NCBI GenBank assembly: GCA_002367105.1
Contig: DFCS01000008.1
Location: 108,913-172,912, forward strand
DNA length: 64,000 nucleotides
From: Hungatella sp. UBA3048
GTDB taxonomy: Bacteria; Bacillota; Clostridia; Lachnospirales; Lachnospiraceae
Direction: 5' to 3'
This document shows positions 36,031-45,263 of the stretch, one piece after another (positions within the stretch are counted from its first letter, which is position 1; every line of letters begins with the position of its first letter). The position numbers and the translations under genes are program-made. Below the pieces are notes generated by a model. The model was not told where the DNA came from, made no database searches, and was given only the letters and a program-made list of their open reading frames with translations.

Positions 36031-36060
36031 GGCCAGGAGCGGTTAAACTCCTAGCCTTTT
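36031..36060 (+). terminator. Hairpin with T run (orphan terminator)
   Basis: GGCCAGGAG pairs with CTCCTAGCC (one G-U type mismatch) and TTTTATTAT follows. No intact plus-strand gene precedes it, so it probably outlived a deleted gene. Confidence 0.5.
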
Positions 36061-36131
36061 ATTATAGTATTTTATGGTGTATTTCTATTGTCTTTTTAAG
36101 CGTTTCAGCGCCTTATTTCGGTTTGAATGTG

Positions 36132-36151
36132 GTAAACGGTTTACCGTTTAC
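36132..36151. promoter_or_regulatory. Palindrome GTAAACGG..CCGTTTAC
   Basis: GTAAACGGTTTACCGTTTAC has perfect 8-base arms around TTTA. This is operator-like (LacI-type symmetry), located just past the 3-prime end of the PTS regulator gene with no promoter recognised beside it. Confidence 0.35.
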
Positions 36152-36175
36152 GTTTAATATCTCTATAATTTGCAG

Positions 36176-38086
36176 TTATTTTTGTTCAATTGAAATTAAC
36201 CCTTTTTTAAGATTATCAAAAGTAGGATTACTAGCAAATTCGCTAAACCTTTGTGTATCGGTAATAAACTTAGTTAAGAGTTCAATAAAATATTGTAAAT
36301 CGTGTTTGTAGGTCTTGCTTGGAGAAAGAAAAAAAATGAAGCGGACATTTGATGATCCCCAAATCATAGCACGTTTCAAAACAAGTACAGCAAAAATAGT
36401 TTCGTTTGTACACATTTCTAGCGGATGTGGGATAGCACAGCTATTCCCATAATCTGTAGAGGACAATTTTTCGCGTTCTAGTGTTTTTGTTAAAAGTAAT
36501 TCAGGTATTTCATAATGTTCTTTAATCAGATCTATAATGTAAGTAATTGCATCCTCTTTCGTAGCAAAAGTATCTTCATAATTCAATAACTCAGATTTAA
36601 GATATTCTTCAATAATAAAAGAAAAAGCATTATTTGTGAAATAAGATTTAAGTTTATAATCCCAATTATCTTGAAGTGCATTTGTTATATAAATAATTGG
36701 CAAGGATGTGGCAATAGGCTGAAGGACTGTAGAAATAATAAGATTATATATACTCAAGTCAACTGTTTTTAAAAGGTGATAAGGAGAAGCGTCAATTATA
36801 TTAACGAACTGAGGATATTTTTCTTTGATTTTATAGGTAAGAATTCTCGAGCTCCAAACGCCTAAACCACACACAATCAATATATTATGAGATTGTATTT
36901 TGTAAATATTTTGTTCTAATGCCAGTGAAAAATATATGGATAAATAACTGACTTCACTATCATTAAGTGAATACGCCAACTTTTCGAAAATTACTTTTTT
37001 GGCGATTAATCCCATTTCAAACGCACGAGAATGCTGTGTTTTGATTTCTTCTAATAGGGGGTTTTCAGAATTTAAACCATACTTTAATCTAGTAAGCATG
37101 GGCTCAAAATGCAATATTAAAAAGTTCATAATCTCATTGTTAATAGACAAATCTACTCCAATTATTTCTTTAATCTCTATAAATATCTCTTTAATTAAAT
37201 CATTAATTTTATATTTCTCTATATTATCCATTTTTGAGAATGAAGTGGTGCGTTTACCAAGCAAATGGATCGTCAAATATGCAATTTCATGAGGATTATC
37301 ATCTAAATTATAGATGATCTTAAGTTGGTCATAAATTGATTCAGCAATTATATATTCTGGTGCTGATTGTATTTCTTCTAATTCATAGGAACTAAATGTT
37401 ACATTTTTAGCTAGTTGATTTCTTTTAACAAAAATAAATAAATGCCGCACAAGGTCATCAAGTCCAAATGAAGTGAATGAAAGGTTAAACTTATTTGCGG
37501 TTTCTATTAGAAGTGAGGTTATGTTTGCATTTTCATTATCTTTAATCTCAGATGTTTGTAGATTTTCTGCCATTACAATGCTTGAAAGAAATGATCTTTT
37601 TTGACTCTCTGTACCATTAATGTAAACACCTTTATCTTGACGATATAAAATATTCATATTAAATTCTACTAGTAAATCATTTATCTTTTTTCTGTAATTT
37701 GCGAAACTAGACTCACTAATAAAAAGGTCTTCAGCAAGTTTTGGAATTTTAATATTTTCGTGATCGTGTTCTATCATGTAGGAAATAATTTCAATATGTT
37801 TTTCATATTTATATTGATTTATAATCATAGGTATATTCGTTAGATAAAGTTCTTGGAACTTTGCAAACTCTTTATCATTAAATACATTGAGGTTATATCC
37901 ATATTGAGGTTTACTATTAATACTAAAACCGTATAATTTTAGATCATTTTCATCATATTGTTTTATAATTCGTGAAATTGTTTTTATACTTAAATTCATT
38001 TTAGATGCAAGAATTCGGCTAGGTATATAATCCTTGGATTCTAATAATAATTTTATAATTATAATAAATCGATTATCTAATTTCAT
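36176..38086 (-). CDS. PRD-containing PTS transcriptional activator (LicR/MtlR type)
   Basis: A 636-residue regulator. In order: helix-turn-helix (residues about 1-60), Mga-like second HTH (about 90-160), two PTS regulation domains with conserved His (VRHLFIFVKR, AYLTIHLLGKR, FLILHFEP), an EIIB-like domain (ILIVCGLGVWSSRILTYK) and a C-terminal EIIA-like domain with the phosphorylatable His in CAIPHPLEM. PTS-dependent phosphorylation sets its activity. Transcribed divergently from the lactose/cellobiose-type PTS operon that it should activate. Codon use is AT-rich, unlike the flanking core genes. Confidence 0.88.
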   Translation of the reverse strand: MKLDNRFIIIIKLLLESKDYIPSRILASKMNLSIKTISRIIKQYDENDLKLYGFSINSKPQYGYNLNVFNDKEFAKFQELYLTNIPMIINQYKYEKHIEIISYMIEHDHENIKIPKLAEDLFISESSFANYRKKINDLLVEFNMNILYRQDKGVYINGTESQKRSFLSSIVMAENLQTSEIKDNENANITSLLIETANKFNLSFTSFGLDDLVRHLFIFVKRNQLAKNVTFSSYELEEIQSAPEYIIAESIYDQLKIIYNLDDNPHEIAYLTIHLLGKRTTSFSKMDNIEKYKINDLIKEIFIEIKEIIGVDLSINNEIMNFLILHFEPMLTRLKYGLNSENPLLEEIKTQHSRAFEMGLIAKKVIFEKLAYSLNDSEVSYLSIYFSLALEQNIYKIQSHNILIVCGLGVWSSRILTYKIKEKYPQFVNIIDASPYHLLKTVDLSIYNLIISTVLQPIATSLPIIYITNALQDNWDYKLKSYFTNNAFSFIIEEYLKSELLNYEDTFATKEDAITYIIDLIKEHYEIPELLLTKTLEREKLSSTDYGNSCAIPHPLEMCTNETIFAVLVLKRAMIWGSSNVRFIFFLSPSKTYKHDLQYFIELLTKFITDTQRFSEFASNPTFDNLKKGLISIEQK

Positions 38087-38526
38087 TATATTTCACCTTT
38101 CTACTACAATATATTTATGATTAAGATACAAAATAACCAGCCGCGTTTACTTTTCTCTTCATTATACAAAATCATCATCAGTTTGTTTTTTATTGTTTTT
38201 CCGATTCTTACTATGGAGTATATACCGTGTTTCCTTTAAATACTTTATTTAAGAATAAAATTATAGTACGAATTAAAGCATATCATAAATTAGTTAACTT
38301 TATCATATAATGATTGTCTTTATTAATAGGTACAATTATTGCCTGTTGCTATTAAAGTACAAATGTTAATATAGAAGAGCAGACAAACAAACTATAAATC
38401 ACTAGAAAGAAGGCAAATTTATATAAAAGGGGAGTATATTTAAAATAATCCTTCATAATGAAATTATACAGAAGTTTGTCTACCATATCAAATAGATCTA
38501 CAATAAAAATAAGGGAGGTGAAGGAT

Positions 38527-38850
38527 TTGGAGACTATTGAAGAGATTTGTTTCAAAATAATTATGAGCGTAGGAGAAGCAAAAGGGCATATAGTTGAAGC
38601 GATTAATGCTGCCGAAGACAATGAATTTGTACTAGCGGAAGAACTAATGGAGTTAGGTAATCAAAAATTTTTGGTTGGGCATAAAGAACACGCCAAACTG
38701 ATTCAAAATGAAGCAGCTGGTCAAAACGTCAAATTTAGCTTATTACTCGTTCATACAGAAGATCAGTTAATGAGTGTAGAAACATTAAAAATTATGGCAA
38801 AAAAATTCATTAAATTATATAGGAAATTGCTCGAGGAGGATAAATTATGA
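38527..38850 (+). CDS. celC: PTS lactose/cellobiose-type EIIA component
   Basis: About 107 residues, all-helical EIIA of the Lac family. The phosphorylatable His lies in LLLVHTEDQLMS, and GEAKGHIVEAINAAEDNEF is a typical first helix. The start is a TTG at 38527, fixed by GGGAGGTG six bases upstream; an ATG at 38458 gives a longer frame with no ribosome site. It is translated ahead of the EIIC gene, overlapping it by 4 bases. Confidence 0.85.
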   Translation: METIEEICFKIIMSVGEAKGHIVEAINAAEDNEFVLAEELMELGNQKFLVGHKEHAKLIQNEAAGQNVKFSLLLVHTEDQLMSVETLKIMAKKFIKLYRKLLEEDKL

Positions 38851-40082
38851 ATCGACTTTTAGATTTTCTACAAAAAAGGATTGTTCCTATGGCTAATAAA
38901 TTTCAACAAATTCCTTTTATTATTGTTTTAAGAAATTCCATGTTGGCAATCATTCCATTAATGATTGTTGGAGCCATTGGTACCTTTGTGACCAATATGC
39001 CATTCCCTTGGCTAAATACTCTATTAGAGCCAGTCAAACCCTTCTTTAATGCACTGACATTAACGACGTCAAACATTTCGGGTTTGGTAGTTGCTCTAGT
39101 AATTGGGTTTAATACTGCCAGGCATTTCAAGTTAGATCCGATTTGTGGTATTATTATTTCGCTAGCAGCTTTCTTCGCAGCGACTTTGACCGATGAAGGA
39201 GCCTTCAATACTGAAGTATTTGGTGCTAATGGAATATTTACAGCTATACTTGTCGGTTATCTTAGTGTTTGTATCATGCATTTGTGCAAAAAATACAATA
39301 TAGAAATTAAATTACCCGATTCTGTTCCGACTAATGTATCTGCATCTTTCTCAACAATTCTTTCTCTTGCGATTTCGTTAGCTATTTTTCTTTTCATTCG
39401 TAACGGTTTAGGAATCGATATTAATTCTGTTGTAACAACTATTTTTTCTCCTATGGTTAATATTTTAAACTCGTTACCAGGTTTAATGCTTCTATCATTC
39501 TGTATGAGTTTATTCTTTAGTATTGGTATTAATCCGATTGTGTTTATCGGTATGTTAATTCCAATTTTAACTATTAATGGGCAACTAAACGCCCAAGCAA
39601 TCGCTAATGGGAAAATTCCTGGTGAGCTCGTAACATGGGGAATGGAGACAATTATGTGTCTAGGAGGTACAGGAGCCACTATAGGATTAGCTCTTTTACT
39701 TACACAATCTAAATCTCAAGTATTCAAAAAACTTGGTAGAATGGGATTGGCTCCTTCTTTATTTAATATTAACGAACCCATTGTTTATGGAGTGCCAGTT
39801 ATTTTTAATCCAATAATTATTATTCCATTCATTATCACTCCACTTGTCAACATAGCCTCCACCTGGTTTTTAATGAGTAATAATGTTATTGGACGAGCAT
39901 TCATTGATATTCCATGGACTACTCCACCAATCATAAATGGATTTTTAATGTCTGGCGGAGATTGGCGTACTACAATTTGGACTGGAATATTGGTTCTCGT
40001 GTCGGTAGCAATATACTACCCCTTCTTCAAAATTGCTGAAAAACAACAATTAATTATTGAAACAACTGAAAGGAAAGATTGA
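38847..40082 (+). CDS. celB: PTS cellobiose/lactose-type EIIC permease
   Basis: A 411-residue membrane protein of the Lac/Cel EIIC family, with about eight to ten membrane segments. The sugar-site segment NINEPIVYGVPVIFNPIIII is diagnostic (NEPI motif). GAGGAGG precedes the ATG. With the EIIA and EIIB on either side it forms a complete sugar-specific PTS for a beta-glucoside such as cellobiose, importing the sugar as its 6-phosphate. Confidence 0.92.
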   Translation: MNRLLDFLQKRIVPMANKFQQIPFIIVLRNSMLAIIPLMIVGAIGTFVTNMPFPWLNTLLEPVKPFFNALTLTTSNISGLVVALVIGFNTARHFKLDPICGIIISLAAFFAATLTDEGAFNTEVFGANGIFTAILVGYLSVCIMHLCKKYNIEIKLPDSVPTNVSASFSTILSLAISLAIFLFIRNGLGIDINSVVTTIFSPMVNILNSLPGLMLLSFCMSLFFSIGINPIVFIGMLIPILTINGQLNAQAIANGKIPGELVTWGMETIMCLGGTGATIGLALLLTQSKSQVFKKLGRMGLAPSLFNINEPIVYGVPVIFNPIIIIPFIITPLVNIASTWFLMSNNVIGRAFIDIPWTTPPIINGFLMSGGDWRTTIWTGILVLVSVAIYYPFFKIAEKQQLIIETTERKD

Positions 40083-40083
40083 T

Positions 40084-40398
40084 ATGAAAAAAATAATGCT
40101 TGTATGTGCGGCGGGAATGTCAACAAGTATGTTAGTAACCCGAATGAAAAAATCTTTAGAGCAAACTAATCAAAAAATTGATATTTTTGCTAAAGCAGAG
40201 CCTGAAGCATTGAGTATGATTGATCAAGTTGATGTTATTCTTTTAGGACCACAGGTGTCATATATGTTAAGTGACTTTGAAGAAGCAGCAACACCTTATC
40301 AAGTGCCAGTTCGCATCATCAATGCTCAAGATTATGGAAGGATGGATGGTGAAAAAGTTCTTAGTGACGCTTATAAATTGCTAGAAAATCATTCATAA
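40084..40398 (+). CDS. celA: PTS cellobiose-type EIIB component
   Basis: About 104 residues. The phosphocysteine lies in MLVCAAGMSTSMLV (Cys8), typical of Cel/Lac EIIB. The ATG at 40084 directly follows the EIIC stop and has GGAAAG upstream. It receives phosphate from EIIA and passes it to the sugar bound by EIIC. Confidence 0.92.
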   Translation: MKKIMLVCAAGMSTSMLVTRMKKSLEQTNQKIDIFAKAEPEALSMIDQVDVILLGPQVSYMLSDFEEAATPYQVPVRIINAQDYGRMDGEKVLSDAYKLLENHS

Positions 40399-40426
40399 GT
40401 TAAACATTTTGAAGGTGGTGATTTTT

Positions 40427-41887
40427 ATGAAAAAATACCAAGATGGTTTTCCGAACAATTTTCTGTGGGGAGCTGCGACTTCATCGTCTCAAATTGAAGG
40501 CGGATTTGATGAAGGGGGAAAAGGCATCTCTACGATGGATTTAATGGTATATGAAGAGAACACAGATCGTAACAAAGTATTATCAACTTTAGAACTTAGT
40601 GAAGCGGAATTTAATAAAAGGTTAGCGAACAATTATTTGAATTATCCAAAACGTCGTGGGATTGATTTTTATCATCGCTATGCAAAAGACATAGCTTTGA
40701 TGGCGGAATTAGGTATTAAAATATTGCGTATTTCAGTTTGCTGGTCACGAATTTTTCCAACTGGATTTGAGAAAGAACCAAATTCAAATGGATTGGATTT
40801 TTACGACAAAGTAATCGATGCCTGTTTATCTTATGGAATACAACCATTGATTATCATGCAACATTATGACATTCCTGTAGAAATCGTTAAGGAACTAAAT
40901 GGTTGGGAAAATCCTAAGATGATTGATTTGTTTCTTAAGTACAGTAAAACTTTACTGGATCATTTTCATGAAAGAGTTAAATATTGGATTTGTTTTAATG
41001 AAATCAGTATGTTGATGTCAAGCCCTTATACTGGTGGAGGAATTTTAAGTGAATGTAGTAAAACGGATCTGAAAACAATGAAATACCAAGCAGCACATCA
41101 TCAACTTGTCGCAAATGCTCGTACGATTACCTATAGTAAAAAATATTCAGGATTGCTTTTTGGAAGCATGAATGCTCATCTGGAATATTATGCTGCAACA
41201 AGTAACCCTTTAGATGTATTAGAATCTGTTAAAGAAGCCCAACTTAACTCCTTTTACTTTGATGTAATGATAAAAGGTAAGTACCCAAGTTACATAGTTC
41301 GTTATTTTCATGATAACGATATTAACATCAAAATAGAAAAAGATGACGAAGAAATCTTGCAAGTAGGAACTTCTGATTTCATAGGTTTTAGTTACTACAT
41401 GAGCTATATGTCAAGTGCCAGTAATAAGACTATTGAAACAAGCGGAAATATTGTAGGTACATTAAAAAATCCAAATTTAAAGCTGTCTCAGTGGAACTGG
41501 CCTATTGACCCCGTTGGATTGAGAATATCATTGAATCGTATATACGATCGTTATGGAGTGCCTTTAATGATACTGGAAAACGGGTTAGGCGCACAAGATC
41601 TATTGACAAATAATAAACAAGTCGACGATGTTTATCGGATCGATTATATTAAAGCACATTTAATTCAAGTTAAAGAAGCAATACGAGACGGAGTAGATGT
41701 GATGGGATATTTAGTTTGGAGTGCAATAGATTTAGTAAGTGCTACGGGCCACGAAGTGACCAAACGCTATGGCTTAATTTATGTTGACCAAGATAATTAC
41801 GGTAACGGTTCACTAAAGCGTTACAAAAAGAGATCCTTTGATTGGTATAAAAGCGTTATTGAAAGTAATGGAGAAAATTTAGATTAG
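40427..41887 (+). CDS. 6-phospho-beta-glucosidase (GH1), first copy
   Basis: A 486-residue glycoside hydrolase family 1 enzyme that would split the beta-glucoside phosphate imported by the adjacent PTS. The N-terminal FLWGAATSSSQIEGG, acid/base Glu in FNEIS and nucleophile Glu in LENGLG are intact. The ATG at 40427 has GAAGGTGGTGA upstream; an earlier TTG frame is not needed. Last gene of the PTS operon, followed by a very long hairpin terminator. Confidence 0.9.
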   Translation: MKKYQDGFPNNFLWGAATSSSQIEGGFDEGGKGISTMDLMVYEENTDRNKVLSTLELSEAEFNKRLANNYLNYPKRRGIDFYHRYAKDIALMAELGIKILRISVCWSRIFPTGFEKEPNSNGLDFYDKVIDACLSYGIQPLIIMQHYDIPVEIVKELNGWENPKMIDLFLKYSKTLLDHFHERVKYWICFNEISMLMSSPYTGGGILSECSKTDLKTMKYQAAHHQLVANARTITYSKKYSGLLFGSMNAHLEYYAATSNPLDVLESVKEAQLNSFYFDVMIKGKYPSYIVRYFHDNDINIKIEKDDEEILQVGTSDFIGFSYYMSYMSSASNKTIETSGNIVGTLKNPNLKLSQWNWPIDPVGLRISLNRIYDRYGVPLMILENGLGAQDLLTNNKQVDDVYRIDYIKAHLIQVKEAIRDGVDVMGYLVWSAIDLVSATGHEVTKRYGLIYVDQDNYGNGSLKRYKKRSFDWYKSVIESNGENLD

Positions 41888-41951
41888 AACAGGTTATTTC
41901 TGCTCTCCGTTTCAAAGTCAGTCTAAACCTTCAAACTGCTATAAAATAATG

Positions 41952-42054
41952 AACCGACTCCAAAATGTTAGACCATTGATATGTACCCCCTTTACTGGTA
42001 CTGTCCAGTAAAGGGGGTACATATCATGATCTAATGATTGGAGGTCGGTTTTTT
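41952..42054 (+). repeat. Very long palindrome acting as terminator of the PTS operon
   Basis: The inner part is a perfect 21-bp inverted repeat (41978-41998 and 42005-42025, ending CCCCCTTTACTGG before a TACTGT loop). Pairing continues imperfectly outward to AACCGACTCCA on the left and TGGAGGTCGGTT on the right, followed by TTTTTT. The stem is about 50 bases. The inner sequence looks like two abutted insertion-sequence ends or a tiny non-autonomous palindromic element sitting inside an ordinary terminator. Confidence 0.75.
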
Positions 42055-42283
42055 AGCGAATAATACCTATCGTCTTTTATTTATTCATGAAATGTAATAT
42101 TTACCAAAAAACTTTCACAGACTCGTTTTGTCTATCTTTCATTGGAATATCTTGAATTTCACGCTGTTAACGGAGTGTATTTGTTTACAGCATACTTTTA
42201 TAATAAAATGGGTGCTTATTTTTAGTAAACACCCATAAACAAGAAAATAGCTATCTTTTTATTTGAATAAATTCCACATATGT
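42055..42283. other. Gap between two convergent PTS operons
   Basis: No gene seen. It contains the minus-strand terminator at 42204-42234 and otherwise AT-rich filler. Confidence 0.5.
42204..42234 (-). terminator. Terminator of the second beta-glucoside operon
   Basis: On the minus strand GGGTGTTTA pairs with TAAGCACCC (one mismatch), followed by the T-rich ATTTTATTAT. It lies about 50 bases past the EIIBC stop. Confidence 0.6.
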
Positions 42284-43666
42284 CTATTCATTTTTTTTAA
42301 ATTTTGTAAATCCTAATTTTGCAAAAATCAATGGCATAATGAAGGCAGTTGCAAATGTTGTAAGTATGCAAATTCCCAATGCCCAGATTGGACTTTCTGG
42401 CCCAATAAATGAAGGCAGACTAAATAAGTTCGGCCATACATAAGCATATCCTCTTACTTTAAAGATCATTGCCAGAAATCCACCTGCACTAGTTCCAATC
42501 ATCGCACTTAGCATTGAAAACTTATCATTTACCATTACTGAATATAATGCTGGTTCAGTAACACCTACAAAAGCAGTAAAACCTGTTTCTGTAGCAATCG
42601 CTTTCATATTTTTGTCTTTTGTTGCTAATGCTGTTCCAAATGCTGCTGCTGATTCTGCAAAGTTGTGCATTAATGCTATTGTTAAGCAGAATGTATAACC
42701 ATATTTTGCAACTTCCATAATCTGAATTGCGCTCATTGCCTGATGTAATCCCGTCAATACTAAAAATGGATATAAGAAACCAATTACTAAACCTGCAAGA
42801 GGTCCTACAGTATTGAACATCCATTCAAAAGCATATCCTAAGATATTTGATCCCCAGTTTCCTAATGGTGCAACTATTAAATATGTTATAGGTACAGTAA
42901 TACAGATAGATAACAATGGAACTAATAATGCTTTAAATGCCTTATAACTAATGAGTTTATCACATAAACGATATACATAACTTAAAAGTAATACTCCCAA
43001 TAATGCGGGGAAAATTGTAGATGAGTATGAATACAACGGAATGTTAATTCCAAAAATAGACATCGCTGTTCCTTCACTTACCGCACTTACAAATGAAGGA
43101 TAAACTAAAGAACCTGCTACAATCAGAGCCAAAGATTCGCTAACTTTAAATTTCTTAGCCGAAGAAGCTGCAACTAGCAATGGTAAAAAGTAAAATGCAA
43201 CATCTGAAATATTGCTAAATACTGTATATGTTGGTTCACTTCCTGTGCATACACCGATTGAAGACAAAGTCAAAAGAACAACTTTTAACATACCGGCTGC
43301 ACAAAATGCAGGAATAGTTGGTGCAAGAATACTTGTTAATGTATCAAGAACGACGGCCAATACTCCTTTTTTCTTAACTGCATTGTCTGCATTTTCCACC
43401 TTGTTCCCAGTATCAGAATTAGGAACTAATACTTTTTCAATTTCATTGTAATACTTTTCAACATCTGTTCCTACAATAACTTGATATTGTCCTGCCTGAT
43501 ATACTGCGCCAAGAATTCCATCAATTTTTTTTATTTCATCCAATTTAACATTTTCGCCGTCTTTTAAATCAAAACGCAATCTTGTTGCACAATGAATGCA
43601 ATTTGCAATATTTTCTTTACCGCCAACTAATTCAACTATTTGACTAACTTTTTCTTTTAATTCCAT
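42284..43666 (-). CDS. bglP: PTS beta-glucoside-type EIIBC transporter
   Basis: A 460-residue two-domain enzyme II. The N-terminal EIIB domain carries the phosphocysteine in IHCATRLRF (about residue 26); after a linker follows the EIIC membrane domain (about residues 105-455) with GVTEPALYSV near the C-terminus. The EIIA domain found at the C-terminus of full-length BglP-type proteins (about 620 residues) is absent, so it must borrow a glucose-type EIIA from elsewhere. It lies 13 bases after the GH1 gene. AT-rich composition. Confidence 0.9.
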   Translation of the reverse strand: MELKEKVSQIVELVGGKENIANCIHCATRLRFDLKDGENVKLDEIKKIDGILGAVYQAGQYQVIVGTDVEKYYNEIEKVLVPNSDTGNKVENADNAVKKKGVLAVVLDTLTSILAPTIPAFCAAGMLKVVLLTLSSIGVCTGSEPTYTVFSNISDVAFYFLPLLVAASSAKKFKVSESLALIVAGSLVYPSFVSAVSEGTAMSIFGINIPLYSYSSTIFPALLGVLLLSYVYRLCDKLISYKAFKALLVPLLSICITVPITYLIVAPLGNWGSNILGYAFEWMFNTVGPLAGLVIGFLYPFLVLTGLHQAMSAIQIMEVAKYGYTFCLTIALMHNFAESAAAFGTALATKDKNMKAIATETGFTAFVGVTEPALYSVMVNDKFSMLSAMIGTSAGGFLAMIFKVRGYAYVWPNLFSLPSFIGPESPIWALGICILTTFATAFIMPLIFAKLGFTKFKKNE

Positions 43667-43679
43667 TCCAAACCTCCCG

Positions 43680-45128
43680 TTATACTAGTTCCCCATTAGA
43701 TTTGATTACATCCTTATACCAGTAAAATGAATCTTTTCTTATTCTGTTATATGTACCATTGCCATAATCATCAGCATCTACGTAAACAAATCCATATCGT
43801 TTTGTCATCTCCGACATACTGGCAGAACATAAATCAATACATCCCCATGGCGTATATCCCATAACTTCAACACCATCGCTAATAGCACCTGCTATGGCAT
43901 TAATATGTTCACGCAAATACTTGATACGATAATTATCATGTATTTTGCCATCTTCGACTTTATCAATAGCACCAAGACCATTTTCCACAATAAAAATTGG
44001 CAATAGATACCTATCATATAATCTATTAAGCGTTATACGTAATCCTAACGGATCAACAGTCCATCCCCATTCAGATGTTTCTGCATATGGATTTGATAAA
44101 CTTTTAGTAAGATTACCTGGATTTTCCACTTTCTTAGGATCCGCACTGATTACATAACTCATATAATAACTTATTGCGATGAAATCGACCTTCCCCTCAC
44201 TTAATATTTTTTGATAGTTGTCTACATAATCGATATTAACATTATACTTATTGAAATAACTCAGAAGAGGTTTTGGGTATTCTCCTCTTACTGCAATATC
44301 TAAAAAGGAACAATTAATTTGATCTTCTACTAACGTAGCTAATTCATCCTTTGGATTGCAAGTTTCTGAATAACACTCTAAACGTGCGATCATGCTTCCG
44401 AACTTGCAGCCTGGTGCTGTATCATGGATGTATTTTGCAGTTAGTGACTGTGCTATAAACTGATGGTGTAATGCCTGATAACAAGCTGATAAATAGTTTC
44501 TTTTTGATTTACTCGTAAACATTCCTGCACTAACATATGGATTATCTAAAGCCGCATTTATTTCATTAAATCCAAGCCAATAAGTAACATCATTTTTATA
44601 TTCATCAATTACCGTTTTTGCATACTTATAAAATAAATCAATTACTTCAGGGCTTTCCCAACCATTTAAATCCTCAGTTAAAGTTATTGGATTTTCATAA
44701 TGAATTATTGTCACTAAAGGCTCAATTCCATATTTGTGAAGTTCATCAAAAACATCATGATAAAATTTCAATCCGGCTTGGTTCGGTTCATCTTCATATC
44801 CTGTAGGGTAGATTCTTGTCCATGAAATCGATAATCTAAAAGTTTTAAATCCCATCTCTGCCATTAAAGCAATATCTTCTTTATAGCGATGATAGAAATC
44901 ACTGCCTCTCCTATACGGCAAATTAAATGCGGCTTCATCACTTTTAATTTTCAAGAATCTGTCATACCCTAAGTTATCTGTTGAATGAGCATTTTCCCTC
45001 TGGGCTTTTGGAATAAAATTCACAAAATCAAGCTGAGATTTTCCTCTTTCACTTTCATCAAATCCGCCTTCATATTGAGCTGAAGCAGTCGCTCCACCCC
45101 AGAGAAAATTTTGGGGAAACTTATCCAT
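43680..45128 (-). CDS. 6-phospho-beta-glucosidase (GH1), second copy
   Basis: A 482-residue GH1 enzyme: FLWGGATASAQYEGG at the start, acid/base Glu in FNEIN and nucleophile Glu in VENGLG. It is clearly a paralogue of the GH1 gene at 40427 (shared EGGFDE, RRGxDFYHRY and GYGNGTY/GNGSL-like blocks). It precedes its own EIIBC gene, so each PTS here has a dedicated hydrolase. A strong TATAAT with a weak -35 lies upstream, suggesting an activator-dependent promoter. Confidence 0.9.
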   Translation of the reverse strand: MDKFPQNFLWGGATASAQYEGGFDESERGKSQLDFVNFIPKAQRENAHSTDNLGYDRFLKIKSDEAAFNLPYRRGSDFYHRYKEDIALMAEMGFKTFRLSISWTRIYPTGYEDEPNQAGLKFYHDVFDELHKYGIEPLVTIIHYENPITLTEDLNGWESPEVIDLFYKYAKTVIDEYKNDVTYWLGFNEINAALDNPYVSAGMFTSKSKRNYLSACYQALHHQFIAQSLTAKYIHDTAPGCKFGSMIARLECYSETCNPKDELATLVEDQINCSFLDIAVRGEYPKPLLSYFNKYNVNIDYVDNYQKILSEGKVDFIAISYYMSYVISADPKKVENPGNLTKSLSNPYAETSEWGWTVDPLGLRITLNRLYDRYLLPIFIVENGLGAIDKVEDGKIHDNYRIKYLREHINAIAGAISDGVEVMGYTPWGCIDLCSASMSEMTKRYGFVYVDADDYGNGTYNRIRKDSFYWYKDVIKSNGELV

Positions 45129-45154
45129 TATATCTTGGATCCTCCTTCTTTATA

Positions 45155-45187
45155 ATAGATGGCCGTCTATTTATTGATTCCATTATA
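45155..45187 (-). promoter_or_regulatory. Promoter and palindrome of the second beta-glucoside operon
   Basis: On the minus strand a perfect TATAAT (45182-45187) has no convincing -35, which fits dependence on the AraC-type activator encoded upstream. Just downstream, ATAGATGGCCGTCTAT (45155-45170) is a near-perfect palindrome that could be an operator in the leader. Confidence 0.4.
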
Positions 45188-45263
45188 GCAAACTGACAGC
45201 ATAAAAAAATGACACAACTTTGTATATATAGCAACATATTTACAGTTGTGTAATGGATTGTTA

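Larger units (their letters stand above)
35595..36175. other. AT-rich gap before the PTS regulator
   Basis: Besides the fragment at 35797-35940, a hairpin at 36031-36060 and a palindrome at 36132-36151, I see no gene. The sequence marks the start of the AT-rich accessory region. Confidence 0.5.

Noticed and set aside
41952..42054. Intact insertion sequence
   Set aside because: Only about 100 bases lie between the outer arms, with no room for a transposase.
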